A stretch of 64,000 nucleotides of DNA, taken from contig CAZMHI010000019.1 in the NCBI GenBank assembly GCA_964566055.1, positions 8,198-72,197 on the forward strand, given 5' to 3'. The notes beneath the pieces are model-generated. The model had not been told where the DNA came from. It made no database searches and was given only the letters and a program-made list of their open reading frames with translations. This DNA comes from TMED23 sp964566055. Lineage in GTDB: Bacteria > Pseudomonadota > Alphaproteobacteria > Rhodospirillales > UBA2165. Within the stretch, counting starts at the first letter, position 1. Each line of letters opens with the position of its first letter. Positions 44,549 through 53,522 of this stretch are shown in pieces. Made by a program: the position numbers and the translations under genes.

Positions 44549-44869
44549 TTAGGCGCCGAGCTGTCTTAACTGTGCACGAACGTGACTTAATTGCCGGTGT
44601 AATGAATCAGATTCTCGTCTCAATCTGGCCAACTTATCGGGATCACTGGTATTATACAGTTGGCTTCGAACTCGGTTTATATCTCGTAAAATTCTATTCT
44701 CATCTCTTCTTAATCGACTGATCCTCTGTTCTCTACTGCCTCCATTTCTGGGGCGGTAGGCAGCCAACTCGACACCACCTTCCGCACTTGCCATGTGATT
44801 TTCCGGGCGATTTCCTTGTCGAGACAACTCTTCATTAATCGCCGCCTCGGTTTCTCCGCCGGGTTTCAT
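44549..44869 (-). CDS. C-terminal piece of a frameshifted peptidoglycan-binding-like protein
   Basis: 106 residues read as a separate frame. It begins MKPGGETEAAINEEL, which is the second half of a small peptidoglycan-binding domain seen in alphaproteobacteria. The rest is an Arg-rich coiled coil (RISRLRRDENRILRD, LARLRRESDSLHRQL). The piece overlaps the upstream frame by one base and lacks the first half of the domain, so it is most likely the continuation of 44869-45075 after a one-base loss in an A-run. If the frameshift is a sequencing error, one intact protein of about 175 residues exists. Confidence 0.6.
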   Translation of the reverse strand: MKPGGETEAAINEELSRQGNRPENHMASAEGGVELAAYRPRNGGSREQRISRLRRDENRILRDINRVRSQLYNTSDPDKLARLRRESDSLHRQLSHVRAQLRQLGA

Positions 44870-45075
44870 TATGCCATCTCGAATAAGTTTCTTTTCTTTT
44901 TGAATATCATTATGGCGTTAAACATCTGTTGATCGGGATAGGGAGTCATATCATAAGGCGGCGTTTCATATCGCCCGATTTGCTTTAGCGCTTTTTTGAG
45001 GGCGAGGGTATCTTCCTCTTCGACTGGCCGGTCTGAACCGATATCGTCTTTGAGGCGTAGTAGGTTAGAGAACAT
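44869..45075 (-). CDS. N-terminal piece of a frameshifted peptidoglycan-binding-like protein
   Basis: 68 residues. The segment ALKKALKQIGRYETPPYDMTPYPDQQMFNAIMIF matches the first half of the domain in pattern, but after MIFKKKR the frame runs out quickly. Inserting one A into the run at 44897-44901 (read as T on the plus strand) restores FKKEKKLIRDGIMKPGGETE, the expected domain core. Read with the downstream piece, the gene spans 44549-45075. Whether the loss is real or a sequencing artefact cannot be told here. Confidence 0.6.
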   Translation of the reverse strand: MFSNLLRLKDDIGSDRPVEEEDTLALKKALKQIGRYETPPYDMTPYPDQQMFNAIMIFKKKRNLFEMA

Positions 45076-45283
45076 ATTATAATTTCCTTTTAGTTAGATA
45101 AAAATTCCATTTTAATTTCACAAATATATACGTTTTTGGTGAAAATTTGTACACATCGGGGTTTATCTGCGTTATTTAACGCGCCTTGTTGGAATTTAAA
45201 TCATATTCGATAGTCATGTTCAACAAAAAAGAACATAAATCGAACAGATATTTATGTGATCTAATTAAATACCTGGCACCAAA

Positions 45284-47626
45284 TTAGTCATGGCTGGTTG
45301 GTTTATTCGCTTCCAGCAATTCCTCCATGCGGGCGTTTACCTGTTCGGCGACGGTAAAGGCCTGAGCCTTACCGCGGAGATATTGCTCCGGCCATTGCTG
45401 CCCATCCCAGCCATAGTGGGCGGCGGCGTGGAGGGTGAAAAACGGATCGGCCAGGTGAGGCCGGGCCAGCGCCACCAGATCAGCGCGACCGGCCGCCAGG
45501 ATTGTATTAACCTGATCGGCTGTCGTGATGTTGCCGACGGCGATGGTGGGAATACCGGCTTCCAAGCGAATTTGCTCACTGAGATGAGCCTGGAACATGC
45601 GGCCATAAATCGGCTCCGCTTCGGTCGTCGTTTGGCCGGCTGAGACATTGATGATGTCCGCCCCGCCCGCATAAAGCGCCCTGGCAATTTCCACCGCCTC
45701 ATCACCGGAGACCCCTTTACTGCCAACCCAGTCTTCCGCCGAGATACGCACCGAGATCGGTTTGCCGGCCGGCCAGGCCTCTCGCACAGCTTTAAGCACT
45801 TCCAGCGGAAAGCGCAGGCGGTTCTCGAGGGAACCACCGTATTCATCATTCCGGATATTACTGACCGGGGAGATAAAACTTGAGAGTAAATAGCCGTGCG
45901 CCGCATGAAGTTCGACCATATCAAATCCGGCTTCTGCAGCCATGCCGGTGGCAGCTGCAAAATCATCTCGTACTTTATCCATATCGGCGCGGTCCATCTC
46001 TTTCGGCACCTGGCTCTCGGGTGTGAACGGGATAGCGGAAGCAGATAGAATTGGCCATATGTCCTTTTCAAGCGGCGCTCCATTGTCATCCCAGGCAATT
46101 TTGCACGAACCTTTGCGCCCGGCATGGGCCAGCTGCATGCAGATTCTAGATTCTGAGTTTTCATGGACAAAATCAACGACCCGGGCCCAGGCAGGAACAT
46201 GCTCCGGCTTATACATGCCGGCACATTTGTAGGAAATACGGCCTTCTGGCGAGACATCGGTCATTTCCGTGAATATCAGCCCGGCACCGCCTTTGGCATA
46301 GCTGCCGTGATGCACCAGATGCCAGTCATTAACCGTGCCGTCCGTAGCGGAATATTGGCACATCGGCGCCACGACCACCCGGTTTTGCAGCTCGACAGTA
46401 CCGATCCGATAGGGCGTGAACATCGGCGGTGGCGGGTTATTGCCCGCAACATCATAGCCCTGATCTTCTTTGACCAAACCCGCATACCAGTGATTAATAT
46501 CGGCGCCATAGTCAGGGTCCCGCAGGCTGAGGTTTTCGTAAGTGACGGCTTTATTGCGGCTCAAGAAATTAAAAGCGTATTGCTTTGGTGTCAGATCATT
46601 GTACCGCCTTGCATGTTCGTACCAGCCGAGACTGACCAAGGCGGTCCGCTGCAATCGTGCAACCTCGTCTTTGCGTTGTTCTTCGTATGATTGGATGGCG
46701 GCTTGAATGCTGCTTTCGTTGATGATTGCCTCGGATAACGTGATCGCATCTTCCATGGCGATCTTGGTGCCTGAGCCGATGGAAAATTGCGCCGTATGCA
46801 CCGCATCACCGATCAGCACGATATTTTCGTGTGACCAGTTTTCAGCCGTCACAACCGGAAAGTTCCGCCAGATCGATTTGTTGGAGAGCAAAGGATGACC
46901 GTCCAATTCGTCCGCGAACATGTCTTCAAAATAGGCGATGGTTTCTGCTTCATCTGCCTGATCCAGCCCGGCTTTTTTCCAAGTATCTTCATGAGTTTCC
47001 AAAATCCAGGTTGAGCCTGCTTTACCGACACCCTGGCCATATTGATAGGCGTGGTTATAGAACCAGCCATGTTCGTTTTCTTTAAATATAAAGGTGAAGG
47101 CATCAAACTTTTGCGTCGTGCCAAGCCAGACGAATTTGGTCTGGCGATAGTCGATATTGGGCTTGAAGTGGTCTTTATGGGCTTCACGGACAAAACTGTT
47201 GAGACCATCCGCGCCCAGCACCAAATCGGCATCCCGTAATTTATCAAGATTATCAATCGTGGTCTCAAAGTTCATTTTGACGCCAAGCTCGGCGCAGCGT
47301 TTCTGGAAAATCTTCAACAAAGTCATCCGCGCCATACCGGCAAAGCCATGCCCGCCGGAGCGAATACGCTCACCCCGGTAGCGCACCTCGATCTCATTCC
47401 AATAGGCAAATTGATTACGGATTTCCTGATAAGTGACCGCGTCCTGACCCATAAAATTTTCGAGCGTTTCATCTGAAAAGACGACACCGAAGCCAAAAGT
47501 ATCGTCGGCGCTATTTTGCTCATAGACAGTAATGTCATGATCAGGATCGGCGAGCTTCATCAGGATGGAAAAATAAAGTCCACCCGGCCCGCCGCCAACG
47601 ACATTTATTTTTAGAGGCTTAACCAT
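45284..47626 (-). CDS. Bifunctional aromatic-CoA monooxygenase / Old-Yellow-Enzyme reductase (salicylyl-CoA 5-hydroxylase or 2-aminobenzoyl-CoA monooxygenase/reductase type)
   Basis: 780 residues, two fused flavin domains. Residues 1-400 are a class A FAD monooxygenase: VVGGGPGGLYFSILMK at the start and VLIGDAVHTAQFSIGSG later. Residues 410-780 are an NADH:flavin oxidoreductase of the OYE family (MFTPYRIGTVELQNRVVVAP, ELHAAHGYLLSSF, GSLENRLRFPLEV). This fusion is automatically named salicylyl-CoA 5-hydroxylase/oxidoreductase, but it is also the architecture of 2-aminobenzoyl-CoA monooxygenase/reductase. It acts on a CoA thioester in the cytoplasm. ATG 47626 is used; ATG 47647 is the alternative. 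The divergent ligase probably makes its substrate. Confidence 0.88.
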   Translation of the reverse strand: MVKPLKINVVGGGPGGLYFSILMKLADPDHDITVYEQNSADDTFGFGVVFSDETLENFMGQDAVTYQEIRNQFAYWNEIEVRYRGERIRSGGHGFAGMARMTLLKIFQKRCAELGVKMNFETTIDNLDKLRDADLVLGADGLNSFVREAHKDHFKPNIDYRQTKFVWLGTTQKFDAFTFIFKENEHGWFYNHAYQYGQGVGKAGSTWILETHEDTWKKAGLDQADEAETIAYFEDMFADELDGHPLLSNKSIWRNFPVVTAENWSHENIVLIGDAVHTAQFSIGSGTKIAMEDAITLSEAIINESSIQAAIQSYEEQRKDEVARLQRTALVSLGWYEHARRYNDLTPKQYAFNFLSRNKAVTYENLSLRDPDYGADINHWYAGLVKEDQGYDVAGNNPPPPMFTPYRIGTVELQNRVVVAPMCQYSATDGTVNDWHLVHHGSYAKGGAGLIFTEMTDVSPEGRISYKCAGMYKPEHVPAWARVVDFVHENSESRICMQLAHAGRKGSCKIAWDDNGAPLEKDIWPILSASAIPFTPESQVPKEMDRADMDKVRDDFAAATGMAAEAGFDMVELHAAHGYLLSSFISPVSNIRNDEYGGSLENRLRFPLEVLKAVREAWPAGKPISVRISAEDWVGSKGVSGDEAVEIARALYAGGADIINVSAGQTTTEAEPIYGRMFQAHLSEQIRLEAGIPTIAVGNITTADQVNTILAAGRADLVALARPHLADPFFTLHAAAHYGWDGQQWPEQYLRGKAQAFTVAEQVNARMEELLEANKPTSHD

Positions 47627-47719
47627 AGATATGTTCCCCAAGATCATTATGTGATGTTTTTTGATTGATCCAGTTATTGATTAGCATGCTATTCTTTTAC
47701 ACCAAATCAAGCATTAAAC

Positions 47720-49360
47720 TTGGGGGCGGGAATGTTAGAACACTGTGTCGAATGGCCAGCCGAATTTGCCGACGCGTACCGCCGCAAAGGCTATTGGCAG
47801 GACATTAATCTTTATCAGCATTTTTGCGGGCTGGTAGAGCGTTTCGGTGATCAGGAAGCCATTGTTTTCAACGAGCAGCGGCTGACTTTCAGTCAATTAT
47901 TGAGCCAGGTCGACAGCACTGCAGCAGCCTTGTCCGAAAGCGGGCTCAAGGCCGGAGAACGTGTGGTCTTCCAACTGCCGAATTGCCCGGAATTTGTCAT
48001 CACCTTTTATGCCCTGCTGAAAATCGGCGTCATCCCGGTAATGGCCCTGCCTCCCCACCGCGAAACCGAGATCACCCATTTTGTAAATCATGCCGAAGCC
48101 ATCGCCTATTTTTTCCCAGCCAAAGTCCGTGATTTCGATTATCGCGAGATGGCAGAAAATGTCCGCACCGAATGCCCCAGCCTGAAACATCTTTTTGTAT
48201 TGGGTGACGCTCACGAAGATCAACAGTCACTCGGTGATATTTTTACCGGCACTGCACCAGATAGCCCCACTTCACAGGTACCGGCTTCCGAAGTTGCTTT
48301 TATGCTGCTCTCTGGCGGTACGACGGCTTTGCCGAAGCTGATCCCCCGGACCCATAACGATTACCTGTATAATTTAGAACAAGCTGCGATCACCGGCGGC
48401 TTATCGGATGGCGTGACTTTTATGGCGGCCTTGCCGATGGCGCATAATTATACCCTGGGCTGCCCCGGATTTCTCGGCGCGCTGGCCTTTGGCGGCCGTG
48501 TGGTGATTGCACCGGCGCTTGATCCGGAAACCATATTTAGTTTGGTCGAGCAGGAAAAAATCAATGTTATTCCAGCCGCCATCCCACTGATCGTCAATTG
48601 GCTTAATTCTGATATCCCTGAGCTATTCGATCTGTCATCGCTTAACCTGATTACTAATGGCGGGGCAAAACTGCAGCCAGAGCTGCGCCAGCAGCTCGAG
48701 CAGAAATTCGATTGCACCTTTCAGGAAATTTATGGCACCGCCGAAGGGCTTTTGAATTTCACCCCACTCGATGGACCAGACAATGTTCGCTTCAACAGTT
48801 CCGGCAAGCCGCTCTCCGAAGATGATGAGATAAAAATCATCGATGACGATGGCAATGAAGTGGCCGATGGCGAATTGGGAGAGCTGGTGGTCCGCGGCCC
48901 CTACACCATTCGCGGTTACTACAAGGCGCCGGAAAATAATAAAAGTGGCTTCACCGCGGACGGATTTTATAAAATGGGTGATCTGGTGCGTCTCAAAAAC
49001 GGCTATCTTTATTGCGAAGGCCGCAGTAAGGATCTGATCAATCGCGGCGGCGAAAAAATCAGCTGCGACGAAGTGGAAAAACACATGCTCGCCAATCCCA
49101 AGATCAAAAGCGCTGCCTTGGTCGCTATGCCGGACCCGGTTTTTGGCGAAAAAGCCTGCGCTTTTGTGATTCTGCAAGAAGATCAGAGCATGGATTTGGA
49201 AGACTTAAAGACCTATTTGCTAGCGCAAAAAATCGCCAAGTTCAAGCTGCCCGAGCGGTTGGAAATCGCCGACAGTTTTCCGATCAGTCCGGCCGGCAAA
49301 ATCCTCAAGAAAGAACTGCGGCAGATAATATCAGACAAGCTGGCGCAAGAATCTGCTTGA
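47720..49360 (+). CDS. AMP-dependent aryl-acid (salicylate/2-aminobenzoate/dihydroxybenzoate) ligase
   Basis: 546 residues. It follows the 2,3-dihydroxybenzoate-AMP ligase pattern: EWPAEFADAYRRKGYW at the start, adenylation motif MLLSGGTTALPKLIPRTHNDY, QEIYGTAEGLLNFT, YKMGDLVR and a C-terminal catalytic Lys in ISPAGKILKKELR. It activates an aromatic acid. Position divergent from the CoA-dependent two-domain oxygenase (93 bases apart) makes it the likely supplier of the aryl-CoA. A siderophore role is less likely because no NRPS genes are nearby. Confidence 0.85.
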   Translation: MGAGMLEHCVEWPAEFADAYRRKGYWQDINLYQHFCGLVERFGDQEAIVFNEQRLTFSQLLSQVDSTAAALSESGLKAGERVVFQLPNCPEFVITFYALLKIGVIPVMALPPHRETEITHFVNHAEAIAYFFPAKVRDFDYREMAENVRTECPSLKHLFVLGDAHEDQQSLGDIFTGTAPDSPTSQVPASEVAFMLLSGGTTALPKLIPRTHNDYLYNLEQAAITGGLSDGVTFMAALPMAHNYTLGCPGFLGALAFGGRVVIAPALDPETIFSLVEQEKINVIPAAIPLIVNWLNSDIPELFDLSSLNLITNGGAKLQPELRQQLEQKFDCTFQEIYGTAEGLLNFTPLDGPDNVRFNSSGKPLSEDDEIKIIDDDGNEVADGELGELVVRGPYTIRGYYKAPENNKSGFTADGFYKMGDLVRLKNGYLYCEGRSKDLINRGGEKISCDEVEKHMLANPKIKSAALVAMPDPVFGEKACAFVILQEDQSMDLEDLKTYLLAQKIAKFKLPERLEIADSFPISPAGKILKKELRQIISDKLAQESA

Positions 49361-49425
49361 ATTGAGCGGGCCACTGACAAATAACTGGCAAATAACAAAT
49401 AAAATTAAATTTCACGGAACATGCC

Positions 49426-50814
49426 ATGTCACAAGAAACCTTAGGCTGGGAGGAATGGGCATCCTTTCCTAAACTCGGCGTGCCTGCCGTAATCGCTAAA
49501 ATTGATACCGGCGCCCGCACCTCGGCCCTTCATGCTTTCGCCATTGAGCCATTTGGTACGGATACCAAGCCCTATGTGCGGTTTGGCATTCATCCGGTGC
49601 CGGATCGCCCGGACATTGAAATATTTTGCTCGGCCAAAATGGTCGACCGCCGCGAGATCACCAGCTCTAACGGCGAAAAAGAGCTCCGTTATGTGATTGA
49701 AACGCCAGTGCGGATTGGCGACCAGGAATGGCCAATTGAGATTACGCTAACCAACCGGGAAAATCTGCAATACCGCATGTTGCTGGGCCGCACGGCAATT
49801 TCTGAAAATATGATTGTCGATCCCAACCGAAGTTTTTTGCAAAGCGAGCTCTCATACGATCTCTATAAAAACCTCAAGAAAACTAAACCGGTTGAACGGC
49901 CACTGCGGCTTGGCCTGTTAACCCGTGAGCCCAACAATTATTCCAGCCGCCGTATCATGCAGGCAGCCGAAGAGAAAGGTCATGTCTGTGAGATCGTCAA
50001 TCCCACGCGATGTTATATGGATATCAATGCGTTATCGCCGGAAGTGCATTACGCAGGTGAATCACTGCCTAGGTTTGATGCCGTCATTCCCCGGATCGGC
50101 GCCTCGATCACTGAATACGGTATGGCCGTGGTGCGCCAGTTCAACCTGATGGGGGCATTTTGCCTGAACGAAGCGGCGGCGATCGGCGCTTCACGGGACA
50201 AGCTTTTTGCGCATCAAGTGCTGGCCCAGCATCGCATTGATATGCCGGTCACGGCGTTTGCCAAATCTACCCAACAAACTGCGGCCCTGATCGATATTGT
50301 CGGCGGCGCTCCTTTGGTGGTGAAACTGCTGGAATCGACCCAAGGGCGGGGTGTTGTGCTGGCAGAAACCAAAAAAGCAGCCGAATCCGTCATCGGCGCT
50401 TTCAGGGGGTTGCGCGCCAACTTCCTGGTCCAGGAATTTATCAAAGAAGCCGCCGGCACCGATATCCGTTGTCTCGTAGTGGGCGGCAAGGTGATCGCCT
50501 CAATGATGCGGCAGGCCGAAGCCGGTGAGTTTAAAAGCAATCTCCATCGCGGCGGTGAAGCGCTGCCGGTTAAAATCTCCAAAGCCGAGCGCGCCATTGC
50601 GGTGAAGGCCGCTAAGGCGATTGGCTTGAACGTGGCAGGCGTTGATCTCCTGCGCTCAGATGCCGGTCCGAAAGTCCTTGAGATCAATTCATCACCGGGT
50701 CTGCAAGGAGTTGAGCGCGCCACCGGCATCGATGTCGCGACACAAATGATTAATTACGTCGAAAAAAGCGTCAAACCGCGCTTCCGCAATAAGCGGGCAA
50801 AAAAAACAAATTAA
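49426..50814 (+). CDS. rimK: Fused RimB-like protease and RimK-type ATP-grasp ligase
   Basis: 462 residues. The N-terminal 140 residues are the retropepsin-like 'ATP-dependent zinc protease' family: IDTGARTSALHA with D27-T28-G29-A30 and a LLGRTAI segment. Residues 160-455 are RimK: IPRIGASITEYG, ATP-grasp LVVKLLESTQGRGVVLA, FIKEAAGTDIRCLVVGG and the metal site DAGPKVLEINSSPGLQG. RimK adds glutamates to ribosomal protein S6, or related ATP-grasp amino-acid ligations, and RimB trims them. Having both in one chain joins synthesis and trimming. The gene ends four bases into the convergent DUF3179 gene. Confidence 0.88.
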   Translation: MSQETLGWEEWASFPKLGVPAVIAKIDTGARTSALHAFAIEPFGTDTKPYVRFGIHPVPDRPDIEIFCSAKMVDRREITSSNGEKELRYVIETPVRIGDQEWPIEITLTNRENLQYRMLLGRTAISENMIVDPNRSFLQSELSYDLYKNLKKTKPVERPLRLGLLTREPNNYSSRRIMQAAEEKGHVCEIVNPTRCYMDINALSPEVHYAGESLPRFDAVIPRIGASITEYGMAVVRQFNLMGAFCLNEAAAIGASRDKLFAHQVLAQHRIDMPVTAFAKSTQQTAALIDIVGGAPLVVKLLESTQGRGVVLAETKKAAESVIGAFRGLRANFLVQEFIKEAAGTDIRCLVVGGKVIASMMRQAEAGEFKSNLHRGGEALPVKISKAERAIAVKAAKAIGLNVAGVDLLRSDAGPKVLEINSSPGLQGVERATGIDVATQMINYVEKSVKPRFRNKRAKKTN

Positions 50815-51782
50815 TTGAGGTGAAATTTGCCGCCAGGTCGGAAGGCTTTGAAGGCGAAGGCAAAGGTTACGTCATAGGGAAAATCTTTGCCGTTCCTGGT
50901 AACAATGACATTGCCAATATCCCGACCGTCAGCGATTCGCTGTTTGTCATGAATAGAGTTTTGCCCTGCTTCCCAGCTCAAAACTAATTCAACCCGGGTT
51001 GATTTAATTTCGACTTTTTTCCGTGTTCTCAATAGCTTAAGAGGCCAGGCCTCGTTACCGATAACAATCACCCGATCCATTGCGCTGAGGCCCTTAGGTA
51101 AGGGATACCGGTTAAATATCCGTGGTGCGGCACTGTCCATATTCTCGTAAGGCGTCAGCCCATAGGGTCTCGCCCCGGTGTCATTAGGTACCAGTAGTTT
51201 TCCTTGAGGCGCCCGGGCCCTGAACTTGGCCAAAGATTCAAGCCGCGCCGGCAGCAATTTCATCTTCGTCGAGGTCAGATCACCGATGATCGCTTCACCA
51301 GTAAATTGCTGCCACCAGGAACCGGTTTGCTGGTCATACATCACCATATCAAAATGACGGATGCGTCCGGTATTGCCGAAGCTTAACGTCCGGCCATCGA
51401 GCCGCCGGTCAAAAACGACGCCGGAATTACACAGCGGACAATAGGAGATCAGCACCGGCACGCCGCCGATCACTTCATTAACAATCTCGTGCCAGAGCAA
51501 AATGCGCAAGGGATAAGCCCGGGCATCGCCGTTAATCATGATGCTGAGCACCGGCTCTAATGGCCCCAGCTCCTGGTCCGCTGCGGCAGCAATATATTGT
51601 GGATTATGGATGGGTGGAATTTGATCGCGCCTCGGCCCATCAGTCACGATCTCGCTGAAAGCAATGGCGGTTTTCTTGAAATTGGTTTCCGGGAACTCGG
51701 TTAGCCATGCCGGATCCGGCGCACCTTGCGCAAAAACGCTCATGGGCACCAGCAGAGTGAACAAAATTAAAACGATTTTCAT
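50811..51782 (-). CDS. DUF3179 domain protein, exported
   Basis: 323 residues from ATG 51782; another ATG five codons upstream is possible. A signal peptide ends near VFA-QG (residue 19). The DUF3179 core has YPLRILLWHEIVNEVIGGVPVLISYCPLCNSGVVFDR, with the paired Cys of the CPLCN motif, and later NTGRIRHFDMVMYDQQTGSWWQQFTG. Function is unknown; the CPLC pair suggests a redox or metal site. It converges on rimK with four bases of overlap. Confidence 0.9.
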   Translation of the reverse strand: MKIVLILFTLLVPMSVFAQGAPDPAWLTEFPETNFKKTAIAFSEIVTDGPRRDQIPPIHNPQYIAAAADQELGPLEPVLSIMINGDARAYPLRILLWHEIVNEVIGGVPVLISYCPLCNSGVVFDRRLDGRTLSFGNTGRIRHFDMVMYDQQTGSWWQQFTGEAIIGDLTSTKMKLLPARLESLAKFRARAPQGKLLVPNDTGARPYGLTPYENMDSAAPRIFNRYPLPKGLSAMDRVIVIGNEAWPLKLLRTRKKVEIKSTRVELVLSWEAGQNSIHDKQRIADGRDIGNVIVTRNGKDFPYDVTFAFAFKAFRPGGKFHLN

Positions 51783-51980
51783 GGCCCATAGTTTCAACTA
51801 CGCTGCTAGGCAAAGCAAATCACCACTTACCGCCTTTGGGTCAATTTTGGGTGATCAAAAATCAGAGTTCAGCAAACACGGCGGCGGAATAAAGCCAGAA
51901 ATAATAATCCATAGTTGCGATTTTTCTGACGCGCTGTAATATCTGTGATTGGAAATAGAAAATAGGGAGTAGCCGAGGCC

Positions 51981-52592
51981 GTGAATCACCGGTTATTTAT
52001 TGTCGTTTTTGTACTTATTGCTCTTGTCTTCGGCTCGGTGGCACAAGCTACTAATAAGGCCGGGGCGACGAAATTTGTCAGCGATCTCAGCAATCAGGCG
52101 CTTGATGCGTTAAAAGCCAATGGCGTGCCATTGGATCAAAAAGAAAAAAAGGTGCGCCAAATACTGTCAACAAATTTCGACCTCAATTTGATCGGCCGAT
52201 ATGTCTTAGGGGCAGCTTGGCGGAAAGCCTCAGCCGACCAGCGCAGTCAGTATCAAACCCTGTTTAAAGAATTTGTGCTGCGGACATATTCACGGCGATT
52301 TGGCGGCTATTCCGGACAGAAGTTTACGGTCACCGGCGCCAAACCAATCGGCAAAAAAGATATCCTCGTATCAACTAAGATTTCCCGTCCCAGTGGACCG
52401 CCGATATTAGCCGGCTGGTGGGTGAGGGAAAAGAATGGCACCCACAAAATTCTCGATGTCGTGGTCGCCGGAGTAAGCATGGTGGTAACGCAGCGTTCAG
52501 AGTTTCGCGCAGTTATCCGTAAACAGGGAGTCGGTGGTCTTATCGAAACCCTGCGCATGCAAGTTACTAAATTTTCGGCTCAAAGTAAGTAG
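51981..52592 (+). CDS. MlaC/Ttg2D family phospholipid-binding protein
   Basis: 203 residues, GTG start with AGGGAG upstream. The signal peptide ends near AQA (residue 26). The mature protein shows the MlaC pattern: ILSTNFDLNLIGRYVLG, WRKASADQRSQYQTLFKEFVLRTYSRRF and KILDVVVAGVSMVVTQRSEFRAVI. MlaC proteins shuttle phospholipid between outer and inner membrane; HpnM, a hopanoid-locus relative, is also possible. No other mla genes are here. The Sel1 gene follows after 11 bases. Confidence 0.9.
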   Translation: MNHRLFIVVFVLIALVFGSVAQATNKAGATKFVSDLSNQALDALKANGVPLDQKEKKVRQILSTNFDLNLIGRYVLGAAWRKASADQRSQYQTLFKEFVLRTYSRRFGGYSGQKFTVTGAKPIGKKDILVSTKISRPSGPPILAGWWVREKNGTHKILDVVVAGVSMVVTQRSEFRAVIRKQGVGGLIETLRMQVTKFSAQSK

Positions 52593-52603
52593 GACTCAGT
52601 TAC

Positions 52604-53515
52604 ATGTGTATCTTGATGGAAAAAGAAAGTTCGCAGGGTCCAGAAATCCTCTCAGCAAAATCAGCGGGGATTTTCGTGGGTAGAAGTAACAAATTCAAAA
52701 CGCCTACCTTGCGTAAATTTGTCATCAGCCTGAGTGTTGTTGGCGGAATGTTTATGGCCGCCGCAGCGTATTCACCGGTACTTGCCGATTTCCAGGCTGG
52801 TTGGGATGCCTATCAAAATGGTAATTTTGCCAAAGCCTTGAAAGAATGGCGAGCACTCGCGAATAAGGGTGACGCCAAGGCGCAGTTTAATTTGGGCGTC
52901 ATGTATGACGAAGGCCGTGGCGTCAAAGAAGATCGCAATAAGGCCATAAATTGGTGGCTAAAGGCGGCTGTGCGAGACAACAAGGAAGCCCAGCATAACC
53001 TTGGCATGACCTATTTGTTTGGCAGTGGTGTTGATATCAATTACGAAAAGGCCGTCGATTGGCTTAAAAAAGCCTCGGCACAGGGTTCGGCCCGATCACA
53101 ATATTCGCTTGGTAAAATGTATTCGGAAGGACTGGGTGTAGAGAAAAACAGGGTTGAGGCCTTCAATTGGATCATGCGGGCAGCCGAATCCGGTGTCTAT
53201 CAAGCACAATACAACATTGGTAAAATTTACCGTGACGGCAAAGGTGTTGATCGTGATATCAAAAAGGCGGCCCAGTGGTTCCTTGCAGCAGCCAAACAGG
53301 GCTATGCCAAAGCGCAAAATCACATTGGTATTCGCTTGGCGCGTGGCGAAGGTGTCGAAAAAAATGAAGTTGAAGCCTTAAAATGGCTGACACTTTCCGC
53401 GAAATCCGGCAATAAGCTGGCCATACAAAACCGTAAAGCCTTGGCGGAAAGCTTGCCGCCCGAAACTGTTGCCAAAGCTGAGAAATTAGCGCGCGAATGG
53501 AAACCGCAAAAGTAA
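52604..53515 (+). CDS. Exported Sel1-repeat protein
   Basis: 303 residues with an N-terminal hydrophobic segment (about 43-63) ending near VLA, so probably exported. At least five Sel1 repeats follow, each about 36 residues, such as AQFNLGVMYDEGRGVKEDRNKAINW, AQHNLGMTYLFGSGV and ARSQYSLGKMYSEGLGVEKN. Sel1 proteins are scaffolds for other proteins. It is 11 bases downstream of the MlaC-type gene on the same strand, so co-expression is likely. Met5 at 52616 is an alternative start. Confidence 0.85.
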   Translation: MCILMEKESSQGPEILSAKSAGIFVGRSNKFKTPTLRKFVISLSVVGGMFMAAAAYSPVLADFQAGWDAYQNGNFAKALKEWRALANKGDAKAQFNLGVMYDEGRGVKEDRNKAINWWLKAAVRDNKEAQHNLGMTYLFGSGVDINYEKAVDWLKKASAQGSARSQYSLGKMYSEGLGVEKNRVEAFNWIMRAAESGVYQAQYNIGKIYRDGKGVDRDIKKAAQWFLAAAKQGYAKAQNHIGIRLARGEGVEKNEVEALKWLTLSAKSGNKLAIQNRKALAESLPPETVAKAEKLAREWKPQK

Positions 53516-53522
53516 TAAATTT

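Noticed and set aside
45337..46257. Minus-strand open frame of 306 residues in another frame of the two-domain oxygenase
   Set aside because: The OYE domain in the main frame is continuous and conserved; the second frame is a shadow rich in Arg and Ser.
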